Shown one piece after another: positions 36,449 to 44,883 of a DNA stretch of 64,000 nucleotides. A program made the position numbers and the translations under genes. The stretch's first letter is position 1, and every line of letters starts with the position of its first letter. Under the pieces are notes generated by a model. The model was not told the origin of the DNA. It ran no database searches and saw only the letters and a list, made by a program, of their open reading frames with translations. The DNA is taken from contig CP036279.1 of the NCBI GenBank assembly GCA_007748055.1, forward strand, positions 2,728,001 to 2,792,000. The letters are read 5' to 3'. The DNA is from Kolteria novifilia (GTDB taxonomy: Bacteria > Planctomycetota > Planctomycetia > Kolteriales > Kolteriaceae).

Positions 36449-37045
36449 ATGAACGATGCCGAAGTGTCCGCCTCCGCGCCGACCAAGACGATCAAGGTGA
36501 TCCACACCTATCTGCCGCTCCTCTTGCTCTGCGCGATCGCGGTGACCCAGATGATCGCCGCCCAAGTGACGAGCCTGACTCCCTGGAAGGGGGGCGGCTT
36601 CGGGATGTTCTCGACGATCGATTCGACGAGAGCCCGGTTCGTCGTGGTGAGGCTACGAACCGACAAGGGGCCGATCGTCGCCGAGATCCCTGCTTCGCTG
36701 AGCTATCTGTTAAGGAAGGCGCGGGCGACGGCGTCGCGTGCCGAACTCTCCCGACTGGCCAAACGCCTCGCGTCGCTTCCCTGGCGGCATGCTCCCGAGG
36801 AATTCCCAAGCAACGACGATCCGGCCGCTGGCCTCCAGCCCGAGAAGCCGCCCCGCCACGCCGTCGCGGTGATGCGGGGCGACGCCCCCTATCCCGAGTC
36901 GGAACGGATCGACGCGAACGCCGTCGAGGTCGGATTGCTGCGCTATCGCTTCGACCCGACCACCAACGAACTCACCTCGGAGCCCCTCCTGGCGGTCGAG
37001 ATTCCGGTCGCCGCCGCGCGGAAGGGGAAGGGGGGGAGTCCATGA
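36449..37045 (+). CDS. Single-TM protein preceding an HTTM-like membrane protein
   Basis: One N-terminal membrane helix (YLPLLLLCAIAVTQMIAAQV) is followed by LTPWKGGGFGMFSTIDS, a motif I associate with small partners of HTTM/vitamin-K-carboxylase-like membrane proteins. The remaining ~130 residues are predicted outside or at the membrane and contain no known catalytic motif. The stop codon overlaps the start of the next gene (ATGA), so the two are translationally coupled. The pair follows the second VgrG locus by ~100 bp but shows no sequence link to it. Confidence 0.6.
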   Translation: MNDAEVSASAPTKTIKVIHTYLPLLLLCAIAVTQMIAAQVTSLTPWKGGGFGMFSTIDSTRARFVVVRLRTDKGPIVAEIPASLSYLLRKARATASRAELSRLAKRLASLPWRHAPEEFPSNDDPAAGLQPEKPPRHAVAVMRGDAPYPESERIDANAVEVGLLRYRFDPTTNELTSEPLLAVEIPVAAARKGKGGSP

Positions 37046-37944
37046 CGGAAGCCACGTCGCCACGCGAGTCGCTCGGTTCTCGGCTCGCCCGAATCGACTG
37101 GCTCGACGTCATCACCGTGATGACGCTCGTCCTCCTGCTCTTTCACTCGCCGAAGTACTGGTACGTTCGCTCGCCTGTGGTGATTCTGGCGATCTGCGGG
37201 GTGGTCTTTCCGAGCAATCGCCGCCATCCGACCTATTGGCTCATCATGACGGCGCTGCTCGCGTCGGCCCTGTTCTACAACTGGTTTCAATCGGACAACC
37301 ACAAGTACTTGGAGTGCTACTGGGCGCTGGCGATGTTCGGCGCCTATTCGCTCGGCGAGAGCGATCGTGAGCGAGTCCTCGCGCTCAACGGCCGATGGAT
37401 GATCGCACTTTGCATGAGTTTTTCGGTCGTGGCCAAGCTCATCTCGGCGAACTATGTCGATGGTTCGTTCTTCGAGTTCACGCTCTTGACCGATCACCGT
37501 TTCGCCGACTTCGCGTCCTGGTTTGGGAGCGTTCCCGCGTTCGAACTGGCGCGCAACCGCGAGTTGGAGCAGCTCCTGACGACGGGCTATTTGCAGGGGA
37601 CGGCACCGACGACGGTGACGCTCCATTCCTCGGCGCGGATGGAGTGGCTCGCGTGGCTGATGACGTGGTGGACGATCTTGATCGAGGGGACGATCGGGGT
37701 GTTGTTTTTCTTCCCGGCTCGGTCACGGGTGGCGCCCTGGCGCGACGCGATCCTGATGTTCTTCGCGATCACGACCTATCTGGTGGCGACCGTCAAGGGA
37801 TTCGGCTGGCTGCTGATGATCATGGGGATCGCCCAGAGCGAGAAGACGTCGGTTCGGCTAGCTTACTTCGTGACGTTCTTGCTGATTCAGACCTACACCA
37901 TGCCCTACGAGCAAGTCGTCAATCGTCTCCTTCAGGGAATGTAG
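37042..37944 (+). CDS. Polytopic membrane protein, HTTM-like
   Basis: This 300-residue protein has about eight hydrophobic helices (e.g. VITVMTLVLLLFHS, SPVVILAICGVVF, WLIMTALLASALFY, WLAWLMTWWTILIEGTIGVLFFF, GFGWLLMIMGIAQ). The motif QSDNHKYLECYWALAMFGAY is typical for relatives of the HTTM domain. No metal- or cofactor-binding signature is certain. The gene is coupled to the preceding one by a 4-base overlap, so the two products probably form one complex in the inner membrane. Substrate unknown. Confidence 0.65.
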   Translation: MTEATSPRESLGSRLARIDWLDVITVMTLVLLLFHSPKYWYVRSPVVILAICGVVFPSNRRHPTYWLIMTALLASALFYNWFQSDNHKYLECYWALAMFGAYSLGESDRERVLALNGRWMIALCMSFSVVAKLISANYVDGSFFEFTLLTDHRFADFASWFGSVPAFELARNRELEQLLTTGYLQGTAPTTVTLHSSARMEWLAWLMTWWTILIEGTIGVLFFFPARSRVAPWRDAILMFFAITTYLVATVKGFGWLLMIMGIAQSEKTSVRLAYFVTFLLIQTYTMPYEQVVNRLLQGM

Positions 37945-38157
37945 CGGTGCGGCTCGAGGGTAAGTGGCGAGAGATAGTCGCCGGGGCACCGCGAAAGGAC
38001 TCGACATTGTCTGTCGGCGCGTGAAAAAACCTCCGCCCCGAGGGACGAAGGCTCTCTTCATTGATTCTTCACGATGACTTGTGACATCTCACACGGCGTG
38101 GACTCGCAGGTCGAGACGGAGCCCCTTGTGCGTTGTCAGATCCAATAGCTCGGGTGG

Positions 38158-38180
38158 CACTGGCTGCTGGTCAGCCAGTG
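38158..38180. repeat. Inverted repeat CACTGGCTG...CAGCCAGTG
   Basis: A perfect 9-bp stem with a 5-base loop lies in the 286-bp gap between the HTTM-like gene and the small membrane peptide gene. A related half-copy (GGCACTGGCTGACGAGCAGCC) occurs at 42808-42828. It may be a REP-like element or a terminator between the convergent genes. Confidence 0.75.
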
Positions 38181-38230
38181 AGAAGTGATCGTAGGATCAC
38201 CACCCCGAAGATCTAGCGATTGACGCAGCA

Positions 38231-38419
38231 CTAGTTCCGCTCTTGCTCGGCGGCTTCCTCGACGGTGTCTTCTTCCCGGTCCGATTCCGCGTCGTCGTCA
38301 TCGTCGGCCCTGGTCGCGACCGAGGTCGTGTCGATTTCGAGGCTTACCGCGACGCCGCTCAGTCCGAAAACCACGCCGAAGATGGCGATTCCGAGCAAGA
38401 GATTCTTCCAATAACTCAT
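38231..38419 (-). CDS. Tiny single-TM protein with acidic tail (copy 2)
   Basis: This 62-residue product reads MSYWKNLLLGIAIFGVVFGL, then SGVAVSLEIDTT and a strongly acidic, Asp/Glu-rich tail. The membrane helix begins almost at the N-terminus, so the acidic tail would face the periplasm or the cytoplasm depending on orientation. The neighbouring gene at 38518 encodes a sequence-related peptide with the same plan (GWREFLLGLAVVGGIFSFTGLASSLEIE). The start is ATG 38419. No family is recognised. Conservation between the two copies is the main evidence that it is a real gene. Confidence 0.6.
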   Translation of the reverse strand: MSYWKNLLLGIAIFGVVFGLSGVAVSLEIDTTSVATRADDDDDAESDREEDTVEEAAEQERN

Positions 38420-38517
38420 TGTTAGGCTCCACTGGTCAGTTGACGTTGCCGTCTTCGCGGAAGACGAATACTGTCCGTCGCGCCGAGAAGACCCTTGGTT
38501 GGCCGCGTGAGGTAAGC

Positions 38518-38691
38518 TTATGGCTTGTCGGGGTTTTCCGACTTCTCCTCGGCTTCCTCGCTCGATTCGTCGAGCAGAAGGTGTTGATCGGCCGACGAGG
38601 GCTCGATCTCCAGGCTGCTGGCCAACCCGGTGAAGGAGAAGATGCCGCCGACGACGGCCAGACCCAGGAGAAACTCTCTCCAACCACGCAT
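38518..38691 (-). CDS. Tiny single-TM protein with acidic tail (copy 1)
   Basis: This 57-residue product starts MRGWREFLLGLAVVGGIFSF, continues TGLASSLEIEPSS and ends in an acidic Ser/Glu-rich tail (DESSEEAEEKSENPDKP). It aligns with the next gene downstream over the helix and the 'G-(V/L)-A-x-SLEI' junction. The start is ATG 38691; an ATG five codons further upstream (38706) is also in frame. The two genes are ~100 bp apart on the same strand and probably arose by duplication. Confidence 0.6.
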   Translation of the reverse strand: MRGWREFLLGLAVVGGIFSFTGLASSLEIEPSSADQHLLLDESSEEAEEKSENPDKP

Positions 38692-39207
38692 GGCAAAAGC
38701 TCCCAATTTTCTTCGTGTTCTTCGGCTCTTGATTTCGGCTATTCGTTTCCGTCGGACGGGCCCGGTGGCGGCTCGGATCCCGCCTTGGCCCTCCGCGATG
38801 ATGGGCCCGAGACGACGTGGCCGTCATCGGGGATGGGGCCAATGATGTTGTCGGTCATTCTTCTCGCGAACGACCAGTCGTTCGCCGGTATTGGTCGGCG
38901 ACGCGCGGTGGTTCAGCAAGGCTATAGGAAACTAGCTCCGTAACCGGCGGAAGTAAAGCGATTTCGCGGCTTTTCACCCCCGGCTGACTCATGGGGTGCG
39001 GAAAGTGGTCATCGAGTTGACTGGAACTGAAATAGAACCATGAAAATTAGCCGTTCTTAGCGAAATATTGTCCGGTTTGAACGTGACGTACGTATTGAAG
39101 GGATGCTAGACTCTTGTGACCGAAGGAAGGATCCTTTTCGGCCCCTCAGCGACATCGTTTCGATTCAATTGATACCAAAATTGCTGTGTGACAAGGGAGA
39201 CTCCTCG
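38692..39207. other. Divergent intergenic region before the TadG-like gene
   Basis: The region lies between the two tiny minus-strand genes and the plus-strand vWA gene. Around 39020-39090 it becomes AT-richer (GAAAATTAGCC, GCGAAATATTGTCC), as expected for a promoter. No RNA gene or further frame is convincing. Confidence 0.45.
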
Positions 39208-41433
39208 GTGAGACGATCTTCAATTCCAACGCACACAGATCGCGGAACGTCCCAACACGAGCGTCGAGGGATCATTCTCGTCCTGTCGGCGATTGCCTTG
39301 GTCGGCATCCTCGGCATGGTGGCATTCGCGGTCGACATCGGTTTGATCAGGCTTGAACAAGGACGGATGCAAAACGCCGTCGACGCGGCCGCGCTGGCCG
39401 CCACGCAAGAGATTCGCAATGGGGTCGTCAACGCCCAGGCCGGAAGCGTCGAGGACGCCAACTCCCTCGCGGTGACCGCAGCCAAGAATGTCGCGGTCGA
39501 CGTCGCTCAGCGCAACGGAATCTTCGTCGATCCGACCACCGACATCCAGTTCGGCCGCCGCTCCCTTGACGACGCGGGGAATCTGACCACGGACTGGGCC
39601 AATGGACCGTTCAACGTCGTCCGGGTGACCGCTCGTCGCGACAACGCCGACTTGGCGGCGCAGGACGGTCGCCTGCCGCTGGCGTTCGCCAGGGTGTTGG
39701 GCTACGACTCGGTGGCGATTCAGAGTTCCGCGACCGCGTTTCTCGAGGCCCGCGACATCGTCTTGGTCCTCGACTACTCCGGCTCGATGAACGACGACAG
39801 CACCTTCGCGGCGGTGAATCGCTTGGGGCTCTCCTCGGTGGAGGACAATCTCGATGAAATCTGGGAGGCGATGGTCGACGCCGACGGCGCCTTCACCAAC
39901 GACCGCGTGAAGTTTCCCGATGTCGTCAGCGACGGCAGCAAGACCTTCGGCGACATGACCGTCGGTGAGGGCAAGTACGTCTCGGGCTACACCGCGAGCG
40001 TCGACGTGCTCACGATGCTCGCCGCCTACAGCGACAACGGGACGCGGAGTCTCAATCGCATCGTCGACGACATTCGCGACTTCAGCGTCAACAGCAAGTC
40101 CCGACGCACCACCTTCATGAACGACTACAAGTCGAGGCTCTCGGAGATGACCAACGCCGAAGTGGTGGACGCGATCGAGACCCTGATGGAGAACAACTCC
40201 AAGAACGACATCAAGGAGGCGGTTCGCGACTTCTCCAACGGGTCCACCGATCGTCGCAACAAGTTTGAGATCGCCGCGCTCGGGTCGCCTCTGACGGCCG
40301 CCGAGGTCGAATCCCTCATCACCGCTCACGAAGGGACCTCCGACCGTTACAACCGGCTTCTGGGGGCCTACGAAGGAGTCAACGACAGCAACGCGGTCGC
40401 GACGTCGATCGCGAATCACTTGGGGTTGCTCGACGTCGACGTCAATGGCAACCCGATCAATCCCTATCCGCAAGCCGGCATGAACACGACGTGGACCAAC
40501 GGGCAGATCGAGTCGTTCGACAGCGAAAAGAGCATGCCCTCGGGGCCCTCCAACGGCGACGTGGTCGGTGGACGCAACCGCGATCTGTGGCGCAACTACA
40601 TCAAGTGGTCGCGAAGTGACGGCAGCACGAACAACGCCGGCTACCGCAACAAGTACGGCACGCGGACGCTGATGAACTACATGCTCTCCAGTCAGCCACG
40701 CCACGACCAATCCGAAGGGATCTGGAACGCCCCCGCCTATCCGTTCCACGCGATGAAGGAAGGCGTCACCCTCTTCCTCGACTTCCTCGACGACCTCGAT
40801 TTTGGCGACTACGTTGGCATCGTCAGCTACGCGGAAAACGATGCTCGCGTCGAGTCGAAGATCAGTGGCGAGGAAGTGATCACCGACGACTACGACGCGC
40901 TCGACGCGATCCAGGTCGAACGCCAGGCCGCGTACTATTCGAATTTCACCGGCATCGGCGATGGTATTCGCCGGGCTCGGTTGTTGCTCGAGGCCAAGCA
41001 GCGCTACGGCTCGCGACCGGTCATCATGGTATTGACCGACGGTCAAGCCAACCGCAAAGGCGAGAACGAAGATGGGGAGACCTTCTCCTCCGACGACGTC
41101 TGGTGGAATTGGCGAGAGGTCACCCAGGGCTACAACGAGGACAATCCCTCTTCCTACTACTCGACCGGGGACGAGAACCGGCAGTACGCGATGTACGAGG
41201 CGATGATCTGCGTCTCCAAAGGCATCACCGTTCACACCATGTCGGTCGGGGCGTTCGCGGACCGGAACTTCATGGACGCACTCGCCTTCATGGGTGGAGG
41301 CATCCATATTTCCGTCGCCGGTGGCGCCTCGATCGCGTCGATGGAGGCGGAGATGCTCGAGGCGTTCCGACAGGTCGCCGCGAACGTTCCGCCGGGACAA
41401 CTGACGATCGACGTCGCTCCCTCGGGTCCGTAG
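39208..41433 (+). CDS. TadG-like protein with large von Willebrand A domain
   Basis: A Flp-pilus-type N-terminus (HERRGIILVLSAIALVGILGMVAFAVDIG) anchors the protein and is followed by the TadG pattern RMQNAVDAAALAATQEI. The vWA domain starts with DIVLVLDYSGSMND (MIDAS DxSGS at ~residue 187) and ends with FTGIGDGIRRARLLLEAKQ and VIMVLTDGQANR. Between these lies an insertion of ~300 residues rich in Asn/Asp/Ser. Related proteins assist or coat Tad pili, or act at the cell surface. GTG 39208 follows AGGGAG; longer frames upstream lack such a site. Two TadE-like genes follow. Confidence 0.85.
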   Translation: MRRSSIPTHTDRGTSQHERRGIILVLSAIALVGILGMVAFAVDIGLIRLEQGRMQNAVDAAALAATQEIRNGVVNAQAGSVEDANSLAVTAAKNVAVDVAQRNGIFVDPTTDIQFGRRSLDDAGNLTTDWANGPFNVVRVTARRDNADLAAQDGRLPLAFARVLGYDSVAIQSSATAFLEARDIVLVLDYSGSMNDDSTFAAVNRLGLSSVEDNLDEIWEAMVDADGAFTNDRVKFPDVVSDGSKTFGDMTVGEGKYVSGYTASVDVLTMLAAYSDNGTRSLNRIVDDIRDFSVNSKSRRTTFMNDYKSRLSEMTNAEVVDAIETLMENNSKNDIKEAVRDFSNGSTDRRNKFEIAALGSPLTAAEVESLITAHEGTSDRYNRLLGAYEGVNDSNAVATSIANHLGLLDVDVNGNPINPYPQAGMNTTWTNGQIESFDSEKSMPSGPSNGDVVGGRNRDLWRNYIKWSRSDGSTNNAGYRNKYGTRTLMNYMLSSQPRHDQSEGIWNAPAYPFHAMKEGVTLFLDFLDDLDFGDYVGIVSYAENDARVESKISGEEVITDDYDALDAIQVERQAAYYSNFTGIGDGIRRARLLLEAKQRYGSRPVIMVLTDGQANRKGENEDGETFSSDDVWWNWREVTQGYNEDNPSSYYSTGDENRQYAMYEAMICVSKGITVHTMSVGAFADRNFMDALAFMGGGIHISVAGGASIASMEAEMLEAFRQVAANVPPGQLTIDVAPSGP

Positions 41434-41677
41434 TGGAGCCGCGCGGGATGCCGCTGGCTGACATGGCCCGTAGCATCTCAGTGAGTTGGGAGGAGCTGGA
41501 CTCCAAGGAGTTCGCTCGATCCGACCTAGAGGGGAACCGAGAGCGGTTCCCCCGCGATCAGGAATCGAAGAACCGCCCGGCGTCCTTGGCGGCGCCGCTT
41601 CGCCGAGTAGTTCGATGCTCACGGCGGTCCAATAGGCAATAATGATCCATCACTCTCGCGGTAACGGAGTCTAGATC

Positions 41678-42211
41678 GTGCGACGATCTTCCCTCAAGTG
41701 GCAACGGCGCGGCACGACGGTCGTGGAAGTCGCGTTCGTGTTGCCCGTGTTCATTCTTCTCCTCTTCGGACTCTTCGAGTTTGGTCGATTCTTCAACGCC
41801 ATGAACATGGTCAATGGGGCGGCCCGCGAGGCGGCTCGAGTGGCGTCGACCGAAGGAGGCACCAAAGCGGAGGCTGAAGCCGCGATCCGAGCCCAACTCG
41901 CGCCGCTGACCAACGCCGACAACTTGACCATCTACGTGAAGGACATGAGCGCCTACGAGGATACCTCCTCGTTTCCGGACAGCGTCAGCGGCTTGCCCGA
42001 ACTCTTCACCGAGCAGGTCAATGGCGAGTCGCAAGAGAAGATTGTCGATCCGGGGCAACTCTTCGTGGTTCGCGTGGAGCTTCCCTTCAGTTCGGTCGCC
42101 TTGCTGACGCCGCAGTTCATCTCCGGGAACTTCGTCCTGCGGGGCCAGGCCGTCATGCGTCATGAAGGCAAGAACCCCAACGGCTTGGGAACCTCCGTCC
42201 TCACCAACTAG
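41678..42211 (+). CDS. TadE-like pseudopilin protein
   Basis: The N-terminus KWQRRGTTVVEVAFVLPVFILLLFGLFEFGRFFNAMNMVNGAAREAARVA is the standard TadE signature: basic residues, a hydrophobic helix with Glu, and the R-x-A-A-R-x-A junction. The rest is extracellular or periplasmic. TadE proteins are minor pseudopilins processed at the G-T-T-V-V-E site by a prepilin peptidase. Start GTG 41678. It follows the TadG-like gene by 244 bp and precedes a second TadE-like gene. Confidence 0.85.
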   Translation: MRRSSLKWQRRGTTVVEVAFVLPVFILLLFGLFEFGRFFNAMNMVNGAAREAARVASTEGGTKAEAEAAIRAQLAPLTNADNLTIYVKDMSAYEDTSSFPDSVSGLPELFTEQVNGESQEKIVDPGQLFVVRVELPFSSVALLTPQFISGNFVLRGQAVMRHEGKNPNGLGTSVLTN

Positions 42212-42243
42212 ACACGCTTGGAACAGAACATCGGAGCGAACTC

Positions 42244-42696
42244 GTGAAGATTCGTCATCGCAGTGAGAAACGTCGCGGAGTCGCCGCCGTCGAGTTGGCG
42301 GTGATCGCGCCGCTGCTTGTCGGCTTGGTGCTCGGGGCGATTGAATTGGGGCGGGCGTTGGAAGTGAGCCAGATGCTGTCGATGGCCGTTCGCGAAGGCG
42401 GGCGCCGCGCGGCCACCGAGTTCAAGGGGATCACTTCCCCGGACAACGAAACCAATGAAGTGATCGCGGACATCCGCAAGATTCTCAACGCTCAGGGCAT
42501 TCCCGCCGATGAGGCCACCGTCGAGGTCCTCAACGAAACGACCGGGGCGACCGCCAACCTGAATGACCCAAACATGGATGGCGAACTCTTCCGCATCAAC
42601 GTCAGCATCCCGTTCTCGGAGGTCGCCTACTTGACCCCCGTCTTTCTCCAAGGACAGAACCTCAACGCGTCGATCGTGATGCGTGCTCCCGATTAA
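42244..42696 (+). CDS. TadE-like pseudopilin protein
   Basis: The N-terminus RRGVAAVELAVIAPLLVGLVLGAIELGRALEVSQMLSMAVREGGRRAA repeats the TadE signature. It is a paralogue of the preceding gene and begins 33 bp after it, so the three genes (vWA, TadE, TadE) look like one operon. No tadA/B/C or cpaA gene is nearby. GTG 42244 has GGAG upstream. Confidence 0.85.
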   Translation: MKIRHRSEKRRGVAAVELAVIAPLLVGLVLGAIELGRALEVSQMLSMAVREGGRRAATEFKGITSPDNETNEVIADIRKILNAQGIPADEATVEVLNETTGATANLNDPNMDGELFRINVSIPFSEVAYLTPVFLQGQNLNASIVMRAPD

Positions 42697-42889
42697 TCGA
42701 CCCTCACGTCTTCAGTCGCCCAGGCATGGCGCGGGAAATGGTGGGTGGCGTAACCGCTAGTGCTCTGCTCCAACTTGAAGTTGGTGTTCGTGCAACCCTA
42801 ACGGTTTGGCACTGGCTGACGAGCAGCCATTAGCACCCCAAGAGTTAGAATGGGCCAGTGCAATAGGTTCCTCGAACGGGAATCAAGGC

Positions 42890-44527
42890 TTACGGTAGGG
42901 GGGGCTGGTCGAACTCGCCACTGGGCTCGACGCCCATGATCTTGAGCCGGGGACGCTTCAGGTCGACGATGACCGGAGCGTCCGTCTCCGCGCGACCCAC
43001 GTTGCCCGCCCGATCGGCGGCTTCCAACCGCACGTAGAACCGGTAGGGAACCTCGTCCGGCATCCGCCATTGGTACCGCCCGGTATTCTTTAATTCCTTG
43101 GCGATCGGCTCCCAAGGCCCGGCGAGCGTCTCGGAGTACGAGAGCGAGATCGCCTTTGCCGCCAAGTTGCGATCCTGAGCACTCCAGGAGATCGAAAGAA
43201 TTCCCTCGGCGGCGCCTTGGCCCGGCTCCGGGGGATGAAGCTCGACGTCCGGTGGCGTCAGATCGACCTCGATCCAAGTCTCCGGTTGATCCCCCGCCGC
43301 GGGAGGCTCTTGCCCGAGTCCCGCGCCGTTCTTCGCGACGAGCGTGATTCCATAGACGCCCTCGCCATCGACCTCGACGAGGAAGGGAGCCTCGCGATCC
43401 TCGTCCTCGCCGTAGTACTCCCACTGCCAGGAGCGCGGATCGAGGTAGTAGAGATCGACGGAGCTCAGCCCACTCTTGCCCAGTTCTTCGACACCATAGT
43501 TGATGCCGAAACGCGTCGAGTTGACCAGGAGCGGCCGAATCGTCGGACGCGGCGTCTGCTGACTGCGCGCGCCGGCAAAGCGGTCCTGATTCCAGGGCTC
43601 GCTTTGGTTTGGCGGCTGCGTGCGGCTGTTTTGTGCCTGATCCCGGAAGTCGGGGACTCGCGACGTGTCGGCCGGCGCGTAGGGAACAAACCGACCCTGC
43701 GGGCGCGAGCGATCGTCGAAGGCGCTGCGCTCGGACTCACGCGGTCGGTTGAGATTCGGTGGAGGAGGCGCGAAACCGCGATCCCGGTCCCACGGATTGT
43801 CGCGACGCGGCGCGGCGGGGGCGTTGTTGGGACGCGCCGGCGACCGGCTGAACGCGGGAATTCCCTGCGGAGTCTGTAGCGTGATCGACTTGGTCGCCTC
43901 GTTACCGGCTCGATCGGAGACCCGCAAGCGAATCTCAATCGGTTCGCCTCCGCGAGCCTCGGGCCGCCAATTGGCCGAACCACTCTCTTGCGGCTGGACC
44001 GCGATCGGAATCCAAGGCGATGACGGCCCGACGCGATACTCCGCTCGCAGCGACGCGACGTCGAGATCCTCGTCATCGACGATCCAACTGATCCCGACTT
44101 CGTCGCCGACGGGATTCTGGCCACGCAGCTTCACCGTCGGGGGCCGGGTGTCGACGCGAACGCGAAGTCCCGGCTCGATGCCGTCGAGATTCGCGGGCGA
44201 CACGTTCCCTTGGTGGTCCATGGTGCGCACCGCGAACCAGTATTCCCCGTCTTTGGGGCTCGTGAAGAGGAAAGACGATTCAGAGGGATCGGCGTTGGTG
44301 TAGTGGCGCCAACTCTGTCCAAGATCGCCCGAGTAATGCAGTTGCACTTCCCGAATTCGCGGCCGTTGGACCGAGTCGATGTCGAACGGAATGCGGAACG
44401 AGGGGTCGCGGGAGGCCAGGGGCGTGGAGGAATGACCGGCGAGACCGGGGCCCTGCGCCCGCACCGGTGGCGCCTTGGCGAGTGTCGCCAATAGGAGGCC
44501 AACGATGATGGTCGTCCCCAGTCGCAT
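42890..44527 (-). CDS. Exported Pro/Arg-rich protein with Ig/FN3-like domains
   Basis: A signal peptide (MRLGTTIIVGLLLATLAKAPPVRAQ) is followed by beta-sandwich-like segments: IREVQLHYSGDLGQSWRHYTNADPSESSFLFTSPKDGEYWFAVRTMDHQGNVSP, then ISWIVDDEDLDVASLRAEYRV...RLRVSDRAGNEA and, after a Pro/Arg/Asn-rich low-complexity middle region, two further copies (VDLYYLDPRSWQWEYYGEDED..., ISLSYSETLAGPWEPIAKEL...RLEAADRAGNVG). The repeated 'D-R/H-x-G-N' turns are typical of FN3/Ig-like repeats in surface proteins. No enzyme motif is seen. It is convergent with the TadE genes. Start ATG 44527. Confidence 0.7.
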   Translation of the reverse strand: MRLGTTIIVGLLLATLAKAPPVRAQGPGLAGHSSTPLASRDPSFRIPFDIDSVQRPRIREVQLHYSGDLGQSWRHYTNADPSESSFLFTSPKDGEYWFAVRTMDHQGNVSPANLDGIEPGLRVRVDTRPPTVKLRGQNPVGDEVGISWIVDDEDLDVASLRAEYRVGPSSPWIPIAVQPQESGSANWRPEARGGEPIEIRLRVSDRAGNEATKSITLQTPQGIPAFSRSPARPNNAPAAPRRDNPWDRDRGFAPPPPNLNRPRESERSAFDDRSRPQGRFVPYAPADTSRVPDFRDQAQNSRTQPPNQSEPWNQDRFAGARSQQTPRPTIRPLLVNSTRFGINYGVEELGKSGLSSVDLYYLDPRSWQWEYYGEDEDREAPFLVEVDGEGVYGITLVAKNGAGLGQEPPAAGDQPETWIEVDLTPPDVELHPPEPGQGAAEGILSISWSAQDRNLAAKAISLSYSETLAGPWEPIAKELKNTGRYQWRMPDEVPYRFYVRLEAADRAGNVGRAETDAPVIVDLKRPRLKIMGVEPSGEFDQPPLP

Positions 44528-44883
44528 GGTTTTCCCGAACAGTCATGAGTCATCCGGCGATCGCAGGATCGCGCCTTTCCTTAGAAATCGGTAGCTGGCT
44601 CTTGGGGCTTCAGGCGAACCCCGCGAGGTTGTCAACCAATTCAGATTGTTCGTCATAATCGGTTGGGCCTGGGAATGTAGGTGAGATGCGTTGCATTGCG
44701 ATGGACGTGTGATGGCCCAAAAGTCTTCCCCGTTACCCTAAATTCGCGGAAGCGTGCGGTGACTTGATGGAGGAGAGGGCCCGTCTCGGCGGAGTTCTCA
44801 TTTTGTACGAGTTGATCTCGCAACGCTTGAGGAAGGGGACTATGGGGGTGGGCGGTCGAATTGGAGTCCCCTAAACAGAAAGG
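44528..44883. other. Divergent intergenic region, no gene recognised
   Basis: The gap lies between the exported protein gene (minus) and the BON-domain gene (plus). I see no repeat or RNA gene. It presumably contains both promoters. Confidence 0.45.

Noticed and set aside
39220-41622. ~800-codon minus-strand frame opposite the vWA gene
   Set aside because: It is a shadow of the TadG-like gene, which has the MIDAS motif and a pilin-type N-terminus; the minus frame reads as Arg/Val/Gly/Asp-rich noise.
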